The translations under genes were made by a program, and so were the position numbers. Under the pieces are notes generated by a model. It was not told the origin of the DNA. It made no database searches and saw only the letters and a list, made by a program, of their open reading frames with translations. This document shows, piece after piece, positions 1-12,343 of a stretch of 64,000 nucleotides of DNA. This stretch comes from Mya arenaria (Eukaryota > Mollusca > Bivalvia > Myida > Myidae): positions 16,856,945 to 16,920,944 of the forward strand of contig NC_069129.1 of assembly GCF_026914265.1 (NCBI RefSeq), written 5' to 3'. Each line of letters opens with the position of its first letter. Positions within the stretch are counted from its first letter, which is position 1.

Positions 1-720
1 CTCATGTGTTGTTTATCATGATTAATCTTTGTTTCCTGTCATCAGATGTGTGTTCTTTCTTAAGATTTTTTTACCATGATTAAACATGTTTATATTGTTG
101 TCAACTGATAAGTGTCCTATCTTACGATTTATTTATCATTAGTAAACTATGTTTGCTTTCAACTGTAAGTGTCCTATCTTACGAGTAATATATCATGATT
201 CTACTATGTTTGCTGTCAACTTATAAGTGTCTTACCTTATTTGTTATTTACCGTGATTAAGGTATGTTATGAGGAATGTCCTATATCATGTGTTATTCAT
301 CACGATTAAACTATGTTTGCTGTCATTTGATAAGTGTGCTATTGTATGTGTTATTTATCATGATTTATCTATGTTTGCTGTACTTATGTATTTCCTATCT
401 TACGAGTTATTTATCATGATTAAACTATGTTTACTGTTAACTAATGAGTGTCCTATCTTACGAGTTATTTATCATGATTAAACTATGTTTACTGTTAACT
501 AATGAGTGTCCTATCTTACGAGTTATTTATCATGATTAAACTATGTTTACTGTTAACTAATGAGTGTCCTATCTTACGAGTTATTTATCATGATTAAACT
601 ATGTTTACTGTTAACTAATGAGTGTCCTATCTTACGAGTTATTTATCATGATTAAACTATGTTTACTGTTAACTAATGAGTGTCCTATCTTACGAGTTAT
701 TTATCTTGATTAAGCTATGC
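1..720. repeat. 58-bp minisatellite array
   Basis: Tandem repeat with a 58-bp period. Recurrence of the gagttatttatcatgatt motif at 404, 462, 520, 578, 636 and 694 gives exactly 58 bp, and the units from about 404 to 700 look identical. Upstream units (1-400) are the same repeat with substitutions and length changes. This gradient suggests recent amplification at the right-hand end. There are no unique spacers, so it is not a CRISPR array. Confidence 0.93.
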
Positions 721-759
721 TTGCAGACTTCAGATGAGTGTCCTTAACTGTAATTTTTA

Positions 760-1190
760 TCCTGTCACTTGCATACAAATCGGTCACATAACAAGATACC
801 ATGTAAATTTTAATTTATTAGGATAGTTGACCACGTCATGATTATCTACAGGCAGTTGGTCATGTGACCGCAAAAAACATACAATTTTTCCATTCTGAAA
901 TGTCAGAGTAAAAGCAAAATAATGCTTGAACAGTATGTTATCAAACGTCCGCCAACAACCGACCTAAACAATCACTCACCCGATTAGTTCTTTCAATCTG
1001 CATAGTAATGACACTGGCAAAGAAAATCGGCCAGAAAATCTACATGCGCACTTACCTAACCCGCACATGCTGAAAATTGTGCAGCATTCAACGATAGTTA
1101 ACTCCATTTCTGTGGTGAATGACGAAATCTCACATACAACTGAAATGAATTTTCTTTCGTTGGGACGTTCTAAACATCCAACAGTTTATT
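760..1190 (+). repeat. Dispersed repeat, copy 1 (partner at 23985-24415)
   Basis: This stretch is a diverged direct copy of 23985-24415. Shared landmarks in the same order are gcatacaaatcggtca, a ggaccacgt-like box, gagttggtcatgtgaccg, ccgccaacaaccga, and the fragment around aaaatctacatg. No coding potential is seen. It is probably a non-autonomous transposon copy, but I see no clear ends. Confidence 0.75.
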
Positions 1191-1689
1191 CTTTAATATC
1201 AACATAAATTAAATCCAGTAAACATTTGTTTGTAAACACTCGTGATCTTGAACCAATCCACTATATTTCTTACAAACTAAGAAAAAATACAACACAGTTG
1301 CGATTTGCGATTGACGCATATATTGTGACGACACGAATTAGAGTACAAAATGACATAAACAGCTTGAAAATTGATAACGTAAGCAATAACCATTCCCGAA
1401 AAAAAACTATATAGCAATTAGAATGATATTCCGATCTTGGTCGACTCACCGAGGCAAAACTTAGATAAAAAAGGCCGTCTTTTGAGGGAAAACACAGAAA
1501 CCTCTGCCCGTTTGTCACCAGAGATACTGGAATATTAATTACCACTTGATGTCTGGCCACTTCCGTAACCTCCCTAGCAACAATGTATTGAACAATCATC
1601 GTATAATGTATTTATTTATGATATGAAACAGTATTGAGTTTGTATTATTGGGTAACATGAGTAATCAGAAATACGTTAATAAGGTAATT

Positions 1690-2270
1690 TTGAAATTAAA
1701 AGCCTACTTAAAGAGTCTTAAAGAGTCTTCAACATAGCCATTATTTGCTGCATCGGTCTTCCAACGACCAGACATCTTTCAGACATTTTTACTGCATTTG
1801 CATTAGAATTTGCACCGCTCGTTCGCAGTGAATGAGTGCTCAAGTTTAAATCTGGACCTACTCACTTCAATTTGTCAACAATACATTTTTCTGTTCTTGT
1901 ATAACTTAACTTTTCGTTCTTATGAATAAGAGCTGAAACATACTTGGAACGAAATGCTGGATTAACAAAAACTCATCGGATTTTACAGTCAAACTGACTG
2001 CTGTCATATACCTTTGTCAAATCCCGTATGGAGTTGCAATCTTTTGTACCTTTTGCTATAATGAATTCAAACCCTTTTCCTGTACATATCAGTTTTGCTC
2101 TTTTAACAGATATCACAATATAATCAGATTTAAACTGTACATTATAACAATGCAAATTGCAGACTTCATTCATGCGCATAAAACCGGCGTAACCCAACAT
2201 AATCATTGCGAGGTCCCTTAGATAAACAAGTAGAAAATTGCTGCAAATGCAGCAAGGAGAGTACATGGTG
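1690..2270 (-). mobile_element. Fossil DIRS-like tyrosine recombinase, catalytic part
   Basis: Minus-strand translation shows the tyrosine recombinase active-site neighbourhood: a segment with GFMRMNEV (the first catalytic Arg region) followed by beta-strand-like YIVISVKRAK, and nearer 1800 the HSLR box followed by a Gly-Ala-Asn-rich helix. These are the landmarks of the recombinases carried by DIRS-type retroelements, abundant in bivalves. It is old and broken, with several interruptions. Crypton recombinase is the alternative assignment. RT and knuckle fragments on the same strand at 7.9-8.9 kb favour DIRS-like. Confidence 0.7.
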
Positions 2271-2639
2271 GAAAACGAATTCGTTTGATTTGTTTAAATC
2301 GGAAATGGTTATCAATGTGTTATGAAGTATAAGTACTGTAGGTATAGTAGTTGTATGATAAAGTATTGATATAAAGGAGCCTAGTACATACAGTATACTG
2401 TTTGTCATAGTGCACGATGACAATGTATTTAACCAAGCCAATTGAGCATCAATAGTTAGATTACATAAGTGGATCGAATGAAAAACATTGACTTTTTGTG
2501 TTCTTGAGATGAACTATATTGCGATCTTAAAATGAAACAAAATATGTTTGTTATATATGATTAAAAAATAACAGTTAAAAGCGTTGCAAATTGAAGGCAA
2601 ATGAGACGTCATTTCGTTAATGACGTTGTTGGAATTGTA

Positions 2640-3610
2640 TTCCAGCCTCGTGTGTGCTAATGTTTGATAGATTATGTTTTTATCAAGGAATGCCACTTTA
2701 AGGTCATAACAAAGTTTAACTGTCCAGGTACAGTGTTTAACACCTTTTCTGATCATGCCCCTATTATGTTTACAATTAAATGTAATATCTCGATCACAAA
2801 AACTCCCGATGCAAATGGGGCACATTCAGTTAAATGGGACGGAAGAAAAAACGACAAATTTCGAAGAAATATAATATATTCATTGTCTGAATTCAATGCA
2901 ATAAGTAATTGTCAATATAGGAATAATCAAGATAGCATAAATAAAAGTGTTTCAAAATTTGCGAAATTTATAAACGATGCTGCTTTGCCACTATTCTAAA
3001 AAGAGCGAAACAATAAAAGGGGTCTGCAATAAAATTAAACAGACTGGTTTAGTGGCGATTGCCGTGAGTGAAAATCGGAAAATAAAACTGCGTTGTAACC
3101 TTTGAACGTAACCAACAATGCAGAAAATAGAAATATATTGAGTGAAAGAAGAAAGCGTATAAACTCATAGCACGACTAAACGCTTATATCATGAAAATAA
3201 AAAAGAAATTGAAGGTTTAAAGCGTAAACGCCCAAAGACTTTAGGAAGTATTTCTCCAAGAAAAAGTCGCCAATAGGAGAAAACGGCTTGACGGCCTTTA
3301 TAAATACTTTAAATCTTTATCAGAAGAAGCAGATAGCGGTCATAATGCTGCCGCGAATGATATAGAAGAGGATGAGCCCCTTCCGCACGAGGATTTAGAC
3401 ATCGACGTCACCGTGGACGATGTTAAACGTGCAATGACAACATTAAAACGAGGGAAAGCTGGTGGACCTGATTTGCTTTTTATTAAATATTTTATTGAAG
3501 CGTGCGACATTTTGATAGGTCATATAGTCGATTTGTTTAGCCATATACTACATAGCGGAGTCTCCCCTAATGAATCGATGATCGGTATTATAGTACCAGT
3601 ATTTTAAGAG
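2640..3610 (+). mobile_element. LINE fragment: end of endonuclease and start of RT
   Basis: Plus-strand pieces in LINE order. Residues IDYVFIKE and then SDHAPIMFTI (about 2664-2790) are the C-terminal endonuclease motif. A WFSGDCRE linker motif follows near 3045, then VDDVKRAMTTLKRGKAGGPD (about 3413-3475), the typical start of a non-LTR RT domain. It ends near 3607, before the RT catalytic core. Stops lie between the endonuclease and RT parts, so it is a dead, truncated copy. It interrupts the minus-strand DIRS-like fragments on either side. The clade is not resolvable from this piece. Confidence 0.75.
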
Positions 3611-3894
3611 GTATTACTTTGATTCGCCTAGATTTTCACATCTGTTATTCACCACCGCTCATCTATGAGAAGTATAATATTTTCACCGATGCACAAGTTT
3701 TGTTCATGAAAAACATGTCTACTGTAGCTGCCTTTTGTTTCAATGGGCTTATTTAGCACTATCTATAGAACGGTAAAAGACTATACATCGGAGGAACTTT
3801 TTGACGTATGCAATAAATATAAAGTACTGCGCGTGATAGCGTAAGTAAACATCATCGCACGCGCGTTTGGTAGAAATCTACAAAAAATGCGCTT

Positions 3895-4445
3895 TTCTAT
3901 GTATTTTTTTCACAAATCGATATTTTTAGATATGCAAGAAAAATTTCAATCATGTTTTCCGGTTTGGATAAAAAAACGACACGAGGGCACCTGCGTTGCC
4001 AAGTAACAAGGCGTGTCCAAGGATCAGAATTTTTTATCCGAACTGGAAAAACATGATTGATATTTTTCTTGCATAATTATATAAAATTATCAATTTGTGA
4101 AACAAATTGACGTAGAGAACGCACTTATATACATTTCACCAAAAAGCGGGTGCAACGTTGTTGTGCGTCATTAACCGCAGTAATTATAATTCACTATTGA
4201 CTACAAATAATTCCTCTGAAAATCGCGTTTTTACGAATAATTTTCAAATTTAATTAACAGTCTTGCATACTTATATATTTGATTGCGCTTTATTCAAATG
4301 ACATACTTTACATTTCATAAACCCTATAATAAAATAAATAAGAAGTGGTGCGTTGTTGCGCGTGAGCATCTAACATGGAGGTGTAAGACGGGCGTTTTCC
4401 AGCACTGGTGACATGACCGAAAACACACGTCCGGTATGCAAGAAT
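3895..4445. repeat. Palindromic MITE-like repeat, unit 1
   Basis: The stretch 3909-3978 is matched in inverse by about 4030-4101 (landmarks tatgcaagaaaaat, aatcatgttttccggttt, and the reverse forms ccgaactggaaaaacatgatt and tttcttgcata), leaving a loop of about 50 bp with a tgccaagtaacaaggc core. Downstream, 4075-4445 is repeated at 4622-4975 (landmarks aattttcaaatttaa, tgcatac, aaacacacgtccggtat). This is probably a non-autonomous DNA element family. Confidence 0.7.
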
Positions 4446-4975
4446 ATATTAATTATATATCACGTGTGTCCGGTACGGATAGAAAATTTCCGACCCAATG
4501 GCACGCGCGTAAACCGGTAACGAGGCTTGCCTAGTTACTTTTGCAGCCACGCAGCGGGCCTGCGGGTCGAATATTTCGATCCAGACCGGAAACCCACATT
4601 TGCTATTTTTTCCTGCATATCTTAAATTATAAATTTGTAGAAAGCTTGACGTAATAAAAGCACTTTTGTATTTATCACCAACACGCGTGTGCGACTAATT
4701 TTAGATCATTATTGACGTAAAATAGTCTAAAATTCGCGTTTTTATGTTTATTCATTTTCAATTTTAACTAAAAGATTTGCATACTAGTATATTTGTTTGC
4801 GCTTTTCCCAAATGACATAATATTCTTTTCATTAATAAACCATACATAAAGGAATTTGAAGAAATAGAAGTGATGCGCGTTGATTCGCGTAACTCATCTT
4901 TCATGGGGTGCGTAAGACAGATTTTTCTAGCACTGATCACATTACCGGAAACACACGTCCGGTATAGAAGAATGA
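4446..4975. repeat. Palindromic MITE-like repeat, unit 2
   Basis: Second, diverged unit of the repeat at 3895-4445, in the same orientation. It shares the core with accggtaacgaggcttgcc, the flanking ggtacgg / gaccgg inverse pair, and the trailing segment ending in aaacacacgtccggtat. A third relative of the core lies at 23780-23930 (aactggtaacgaggctttt). No gene is visible. Confidence 0.65.
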
Positions 4976-5559
4976 GCTTTTCTTTCAAAACATTGCCTAG
5001 AGTGAAAAACTTAATTTATCATATCACAATTATACACATCTTAACTACCTCATTACATGATGATCAATAACAAACAAAAGGTACTGAAGAGATAATTGAC
5101 AATATACTTGATTCGGTTATTCTGTTATCTGGTAATGCCACCTACCGTACTCACATCTACGGTTTGTTTACATTTCCGTCTGGTTCATCGTCCTTTTAAA
5201 GAGTAAATACGCACGAAGCTTTTGTACAAAGTGTTCACGAGTACGAACTAATGTATTAACGCGTTTATAAAACGGTCGCTGATATCTTCATCCAAATGTT
5301 CATACGTAATGATCGTAGATATCGGGTCAAGTTCTTACAAGTGTTTTTTAATAAAACTTGCCCTTAATGCAGCATACTTTCTATTTAGGTTGCAGCTTTG
5401 TCTGGTACCCGACCCTACGCATTGAGCTTTAAATGAATGGTTCCACTGCCACGGAAAATGCTTGAAACCGTCAACCAAACGATATTCTTGCAGAAGCTGG
5501 AAACCACCAGTCACGTGCCTTTCTATAGGCAACCTCATATACCATCCCTAAACACACGG

Positions 5560-5770
5560 CAATTATGCGCCGTGTGATAATATCAGAGCTGTTTTTGTAC
5601 ATAGAGCACAGTGAATGAGACATAACCGAGTATCTTTCTTTTTTACTGGTTTTGAACTAGAGCGCTTTGCTGTTTTTAGCAATTGTTTAACAATACTATT
5701 TTCTGTATGATCTGTACAACCATTTACGCTGTTCACCCAGTTTATGGCGTAAAATGCCGAGGACACAACA
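5560..5770 (-). mobile_element. Fossil DIRS-like tyrosine recombinase, N-terminal part
   Basis: Minus-strand translation gives SAFYAINWVNSVNG, then a helix ending KQLLKTAKRSSSKPVKKKD. That is the core-binding domain pattern of the DIRS-type recombinases common in bivalves (SAFYAINWAH ... L.GAKR..AKPV). It lies on the same strand as the catalytic part at 1690-2270 and is separated from it by the LINE fragment and palindromic repeats. I infer one old element split by later insertions. It is broken. Confidence 0.65.
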
Positions 5771-5836
5771 TTATCTTATTTCCCTTCGTCTTAAAGCTAG
5801 GTAAAGTACATAATGGAAAGTGCAGGTTTTGAATGT

Positions 5837-7000
5837 GACTGATGATTGGTGCATATAAACAGCAAATATATCAGTTTGTTAGCAGAGCAGGCATGTTTGC
5901 ATGCTATAAAATAGAAAAATGTTTGATAAACTTTTTTGAAAAAATTGTTGAAAATCGCTTGAAATTGATATTTCGTGCACAAAACATTTAATTTGTCATT
6001 GTTTAGAAGAAAAAGCATATATTCCTACTTTGAAATAAGATACCATATTAGGCCGCTAACTTCACGTCGCTAGGCCGCTAGATCGACTTCTTTGAACAAA
6101 TGTTAAAAATCGTTTCAGACTGATGATTGGTGCATATAAACAGCAAATATATCAGTTTGTTAGCAGAGCAGGCATGTTTGCATGCTATAAAATAGAAAAA
6201 TGTTTGATAAACTTTCTTGAAAAAATTGATGAAAATCGCTTGAAATTGATATTTCGTGCACAAAAACATTTAATTTATCATTGTTTAGAAGAAAAAGCAT
6301 ATATTCCTACTTTGAAATAAGATACCATATTAGGCCGCTAGGCCGCTAACTTCACGCCGCTAGGCCGCTAGATCGCTTGATCGACTTTTTTGAAAAAATG
6401 TTAAAAATCGTTTCAGACTGATAATTGGTGCATATAAACAGCAAATATATCAGTTTGTTAGCAGAGCAGGCATGTTTGCATGCTATAGAATAGAAAAATG
6501 TTTGATAAACTTTTTTGAAAAAATTGTTGAAAATCGCTTGAAATTGATATTTCGTGCACAAAAACATTTAATTTATCATTGTTTAGAAGAAAAAGCATAT
6601 ATTCCTACTTTGAAATAAGATACCATATTAGGCCGCTAGGCCGCTAACTTCACGCCGCTAGGCCGCTAGGCCGCTAGATCGCTTGATCGACTTCTTTGAA
6701 AAAATGTTGAAAATCGTTTCAGACTGATGATTGGTGCATATAAACAGCAAATATATCAGTTTGTTAGCAGAGCAGGCATGTTTGCATGCTATAAAATAGA
6801 AAAATGTTTGATAAACTTTTTTGAAAAAATTGTTGAAAATCGCTTGAAATTGATATTTCGTGCACAAAAACATTTAATTTATCATTGTTTAGAAGAAAAA
6901 GCATATATTCCTACTACTGAAATAAGATACCATATTAGGCCGCTAGGCCGCTAACTTCACGCCGCTAGGCCGCTAACTTCACGTACATCAATATTGTTCG
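5837..7000 (+). repeat. 281-306-bp satellite, four units, with 8-bp subrepeats
   Basis: Four units start at gactgat near 5837, 6118, 6416 and 6722 (spacings 281, 298 and 306). The body of each unit is nearly identical. Each ends in a block built from repeats of the 8-mer gccgctag, whose copy number explains the length differences. Short open frames recur in every unit on both strands (for example around 6123-6320 and 6658-6873) but merely follow the repeat, so I do not call them genes. Confidence 0.93.
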
Positions 7001-7914
7001 AACAGAACCAACGAACTTTTGTCCTTTTGCACAGTTTTGTTTGCTTTCGTTTAAAGTAAATCACCCGATATATTGCCTGTCGTCACATTTGGTACGTTAT
7101 CTTGTGACCCTTCCTCGTCCACGTGCGTCCTTTTAGCCAACACCTGATATAAATAAATAGCATGAGTATCTCAGAAAAATAACGATATGTCAAGTAATGA
7201 CTAGTTATTCAAAACAACACCTTTAAGCAATCATGTCAAATTTCAAAGGTGAAATTCCGTAACAACCGACTGTATTGTTTCCCAGTCCTTAAAAATTATT
7301 GCCTGAAATTTTCAAAATCGATGACAAATGTTTTGAACTTGTCTTTTCGTTAAGTAAGCATGGCCACTATGACGAACGTGCTTGTAAAACATCTTTAATA
7401 CTACTACTGGTTACCGTATACAACTGGCTTAACTTTGCATTATGTTCTATATTACCCCCAGAACCACTCGCATCTGCAAATACAGTGTAGAAGCAAAAGT
7501 GATCATGGTAGAGTTTCCCTTCATATTGATAAGAAATCGTTTTCTTTCCAAATTCTAGTTCTTTAAACGCTTCCTGTTATTGACTAAATCAAACAAATGC
7601 CAGGTTAACAGACGCACATTGGTTGCCTACAACAGTTTGCAAAGACATGATCTGCCCAACATAAAACAAATCGCACTGGTAGTATATTGCTACGCTACGT
7701 TTAGCCAAAAAAATATCTTAGTCAATAGCTACTATCAAATATTAAATTATATTCCCAGAACTGAACAACAAAATTTGTTCCATATCTAATACATGACCTT
7801 ACCATATTACCGTTTTGGCTGGTTTTCGATTACATTTCTCATCGGCAATAAGGAATTCAAATTTCTTTAAAGACGTTCTTGGGAATACGCTTGCTTCTAC
7901 AACATTATCAAATT

Positions 7915-8110
7915 TTATATGTCTCCCATTCCATCATCTTTAAACATTATTATTGCATTCTCGTATGCTCTCAACGACGTTACCGCTACTTTAAATATTG
8001 TCTTGAAAATATGTCCAGCTGGTTTGATACCGAAAGCTAAAGGAATGAATATGTAGTACTGCTGAACTCCTTTATCTGAAATAGGTCCGATGTTCAGCAC
8101 AAATGTCACT
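7915..8110 (-). mobile_element. Fossil DIRS-like reverse transcriptase fragment
   Basis: Minus-strand residues YYIFIPLAFGIKPAGHIFK and MFKDDGMGDI match the RT core of DIRS-type elements (FGL.PAGHIFTK ... FLDDGIG), including the paired Asp of the active site. The fragment is about 65 residues long and isolated. It is old and incomplete. Confidence 0.72.
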
Positions 8111-8639
8111 GAGATGATAAGCAGTTTTTAGCTCAAAAGTGAAAAGAAAATCATTCTTATCAAACAAAGGTTCTGCACTTTTATATATTCTTTTTATTTT
8201 GAGCTGATGTTTATGTCTACAATCTAATACTTGTCTAGTTTTCCCTTTTTGTTAAAAGCAACAGGCAAAGGCTTAATCACATTTGGATCCTGGCCACATC
8301 GTGATACCACGCCCTTCTAGAGAAGATTTTGAATTTATTTTCCACAAATGTTACGTTTTCACGAGTTGTCTTGTTAATTTTAAAACAACGTTTTCTGGGA
8401 CCGTTATGATTTGTAATTTTACCCATGTTCTACTACATCGAACAAGTTCTCACTATATGTAGCTTCTTTCCACTTACTACTATTCTTTTTAAATTTCAAA
8501 TCCATACTAACGCCAACAAAACATTTCAGTTCAAGACTACCATCGTTTTGTGACGTCATACGTTGGAACTCTTATCCCCTGAACAATGTTGTTTGTTTCT
8601 ACATTCGTATACAAATGCATTCTACTTATCTTATCATTT

Positions 8640-8880
8640 AATCCGTTAGCTGTACGTTATGCAGCTCCTCACCAGTGACCCGGGTTTTTCACATGCAAAA
8701 CACCGCCCTTGAGGCCACGTAGCCTGTTGTAAAGCATCCGGTACAACATATACGTGTGCAGGGTTGCTAGAAGACACCGATGGTTTCCGGTATGGCCATG
8801 ATCTTGCGCTGCCTACTTTCTTAGATTTTTCTGCCTTCAGTTTCCGGGCCCTCGCTTCCGCATTGTACATCCGTTTTTCT
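8640..8880 (-). mobile_element. Fossil gag-like zinc-knuckle fragment (DIRS-like)
   Basis: A basic stretch (EARARKLKAEKSKK) is followed by a Ser-rich linker and a single knuckle-like CFACEKPGSLVRSC. In DIRS-like elements a basic region plus one knuckle precedes the RT, and here the RT fragment lies about 550 bp downstream on the same strand. It is incomplete and old. Confidence 0.55.
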
Positions 8881-9796
8881 TGAAGTCATTAGAATTCAAA
8901 AATGATAGTCGTTCTGGCATGGTATTGGGCATTGAAGTTCCCAAATGAAAATCGTGATGGCACAACATTGGACATTCAAATATGAACATCGTGCTGGCAC
9001 GACATTAATTTGACATTTATAAATGAACTTCGAGCTGGCGCGACATTCAATAAAATACAACGTCGTGAAAACAGCAAACGTATCATTGAAATATTGATTT
9101 ATTTGTGAAAATTTATCTAATTCAATTCAATTAATTAGTTTAAAAAAGTTTGCTTTTTTCATGCAGTGAAGAGAATTTTTTTCGTAACTTTCATTGTTTT
9201 CGCATTTTTCCCATGATATCACCGGCGTCCTCGAGCGTTAATCAAAAACATAAACAAACTTAATTCACACGTATTGAATAACCTCCAATTACGACAGTTC
9301 GTTATTTTGACACTCACATTTAGCGACATGCAGCAAGTCATAAATATTTTCGCACCTACAGCTTGATCTATAGTTCGACAGAAGGGACAAGGGAAAGGTG
9401 TCAAATTCGACCACAGGGACTTAAATAGGAGGTCGACATAGCGAAAAAATCGAGATAGAAAAATCGACACAAGCAGATTTATTTTTTATAGATAAGGAAG
9501 GAAAGAATTCGGGACCGGAGAAAAAAGTCGACACAACCGGAAAGTCGAGATATCCGACGTCAACATAGCGAGTCTGGGGTGCGTTTCAGATAGATTATAC
9601 GATCTGCCATTATCGTAAATTTACGATCATAATAACGACCAACTTAACGATAATCATAAAGGCGTTTCAGAAACGTCTCGTAAACTCTCCGGTCGTACGT
9701 AAAAAATAACGATAAAGCACAGCGTTAAAGCGAGTGACCCAGTCTGAAGTGAAATGACGTTACGTCGTATTAACCTGATGAGCACCTGTCTTTTTT

Positions 9797-9863
<67 letters not shown>
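9797..9863 (+). repeat. (TAA)n microsatellite
   Basis: Uninterrupted TAA trinucleotide run of about 22 units. Confidence 0.97.
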
Positions 9864-9865
<2 letters not shown>

Positions 9866-10189
9866 GATAATCTCTTGAAGGGAATCAATTAATGTAACTC
9901 TCCTTTTTATAATGATTGACACAAATGATACAAACTCGTTGTCTCTATTCTGATTAACCATCTGCTATTTATGTTACAATTGTATCTTAAGTACATCATC
10001 ATCCGTGATTTTTTGTGATGGAGGCAATGGCGGGTTCAGATCGACGTTCCCTTTAAAATTTGTCTAATTATAATGAAAATTGGACAACAACAAAATACGT
10101 TTTTTTTCAGGCTGGTGATTTTACTTTGATAAGTAAAATATTATAGTATGCGTATTATGAATGTTCTGTAAAGTAAATGCAAACGTGCA

Positions 10190-10547
10190 GCATGGTGCTG
10201 ATGATGATAGTCACGAAGATGCGACGACAACGGCAATGATGATTTAATAATAATAATGCGACAACGACACTATAATCATAATAATGGTGATGCGATGACG
10301 ACGATAGTGATAATGCGGCGACGACAAAGACGAATATTATGATTATTATAATGATAATGCGACGACGACGACTAAGATGATGATGATAATAATAATGATG
10401 ATGCGACGACGGCAATGATACTAATTATGATGTGACGATGACGACAATGACCATGACGAGATGATGATGTGTAGATGTTGCTGATGATTGATTTGGATGA
10501 TGATGAAGGTGGTTAAGTTGGTGGTGGTAGTGGTTGTGTATGTGTGG

Positions 10548-10610
<63 letters not shown>
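10190..10610 (+). repeat. GAT-rich tract ending in pure (ATG)n
   Basis: From about 10190 the plus strand is built of gat, gac, aat and gcgacgacg words. It ends in an uninterrupted (ATG)20 run at 10550-10609. The open frames here encode poly-Ile, poly-His or poly-Met and are by-products of the repeat. Confidence 0.93.
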
Positions 10611-10872
10611 ACTGATTCCAATCATCAACAACCGGCCTTAGTTCAGATAACGAGTAAAGTTCATACGTTTATGCACCAAAACAGTGACTGAGACTTATTG
10701 TATTGGGAAACAGTTCGAAAATATAATTTTGACTGGTTGGATTTTTTGTATGAAGACAATTCATAAATCTATCTTTATTGTGTCAATCGTTGTAATAACA
10801 GTTAAATAAACATTATTTCAGATCCATTCAAAATACATGATAAAATCTACATTTGCAGACATGCTTCAAATA

Positions 10873-11048
10873 CACAAAATGACTAAAAGAAATATAGCTA
10901 TTTTACAAGTTCGTCTCATCAAAACACATTATTCAACAAAAAGTATCTTAATAACTGGTGCAGATTGCCATAGTGGTTAAGTGTTCAGAGTTTCATGCAA
11001 ATATTATCTATTATCTATTTCAATCATGTTATGATATACACTGGAGTA
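10873..11048 (+). repeat. 175-bp direct repeat, left copy
   Basis: Runs from cacaaaatgactaaaag to atacactggagta and is almost identical to 14698-14870 (a few substitutions and a 3-bp length difference). The two copies bracket 3.65 kb of different sequence. They could be long terminal direct repeats, or a local duplication made when the intervening DNA was inserted. No TG...CA ends are seen. Confidence 0.88.
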
Positions 11049-11146
11049 AACTGAGATCAATAAATACAACTCTTAAACACTACATTTAATTAATGCTTTT
11101 ATTAAAAAAATACGGACTACTTCAACAGATGTACCGGCATACATCC

Positions 11147-12145
11147 GAGGTTGTTTTTGAAAAAATGGCCGAGCAGCTCCGAATGACCAATTAAAATGAA
11201 CCATATATTCAGCCATTACCAGCGCTGTTAAAAGCCGGTATTCGGTACAGTGTGAAAATGGTATTAGATCCTTAATGATTTATAAGTTACGTTCTGTTTT
11301 GAATACATTGCTAATTGAAATTGTAAGACAATTGATGGTATACCAATGATTTTAAATGTCTTTAATGAAAACTATATCTCTCTATTAAAGGCTTTAAATT
11401 CACAGCGAGGCGGTCTGTTCATGTGCATTATTAATGTTTCAATGGTCTTTTAATTAAAATTATTTTTTCTATGGTCTTTTTTCTATGGTCTATTATTAAT
11501 GTTTCTATGGTCGACAAAAATACGCCAGCTCGTTAACGTTTTCTGACAATGATCTTCAGAATTGGGTGCCTAAATGTCTTACGATATAGTATCGGCAATG
11601 TGATGCGTAAGTATGATAAACGTTTGAAAAGCTATTTTTTGTTTAAATGTATTCAGTGCTAACATTGTTCTATGTTACAAATATTCGTTCTGCATGTTCT
11701 GTTGCAATAAGGAAAATAACACAAACCATACAACGAACTGAACATAATGGAACATAAGACAGTGTTCGCATAACACAACTAACCTCTCGATTCTTTTATC
11801 CCTCATTTTTGTAAGAGTTTTTTTTTCTTTTTTAAAGGCACTCACTCATATATTGTTTTACTGTTGAAATTTAGTCGTATTACTAACTTTTATGTACAAC
11901 CACCAAACAGCAACTCGCAGATACCCGTTTGAGCAAAATATTCTAAATTCAAACATAAGACAATTCAATTTTAATAGGTTTAATAAGTTTAAAATAAATA
12001 CATTTTCAGAGGTTATTAACATATTTCGGTCCAACATAACTTTTTTCTGTAACGTGATTCAATTAGTATTTACAGCAGAGCACTGTTTATCACGTTTGAT
12101 GCATTCGGAGCACCTCGGCCAATTTTCATCAAAAACAACCTCGGA
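11147..12145. repeat. 1-kb segment with 42-bp inverted ends
   Basis: The segment ccgaggttgtttttg ... cagctccgaatg (11147-11188) recurs inverted at 12103-12145 (cattcggagcacctcgg ... aaaacaacctcgg). A third, direct copy lies at 12344-12430. This looks like a non-autonomous DNA element about 1 kb long inside the larger element. The only long frame across it (11892-12314) overruns the right inverted repeat and resembles nothing I know. Confidence 0.6.
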
Positions 12146-12343
12146 TGTATTTGGACGGTTTACGATGTCAAAAACCTTTACATTTTACTACGCTGCAAGT
12201 AGATCGCGTAGTAATTTTAATTTAGCAATTCAACTTTGTGACTTTACTCTTAGGAATCTCAATTATGTATGCAACAATACACATCACTGGCAAGCATTTC
12301 AAACTAGGATTTAAACTACTATAAATGATTAATACTATTATCT

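Noticed and set aside
1-720. CRISPR-like regular repeats
   Set aside because: Units abut with no unique spacers and the genome is eukaryotic.
9571-9573. Target duplication for the 7.6-kb inverted-ended segment
   Set aside because: The flanks (agt left, gaa right) do not match at any length I tried.
9770-10691. Poly-Ile, poly-His and poly-Met frames
   Set aside because: Products of the TAA and ATG microsatellites.
10955-10990. tRNA-like A box (ttgccatagtggttaag), also near 14785
   Set aside because: No B box at the right distance and no cloverleaf, so neither a tRNA nor a convincing SINE head.
11892-12314. Plus-strand 140-codon open frame
   Set aside because: It runs through one arm of an inverted repeat (12103-12145), has no recognisable motif, and its Asn/Phe-rich composition follows the AT-rich DNA.
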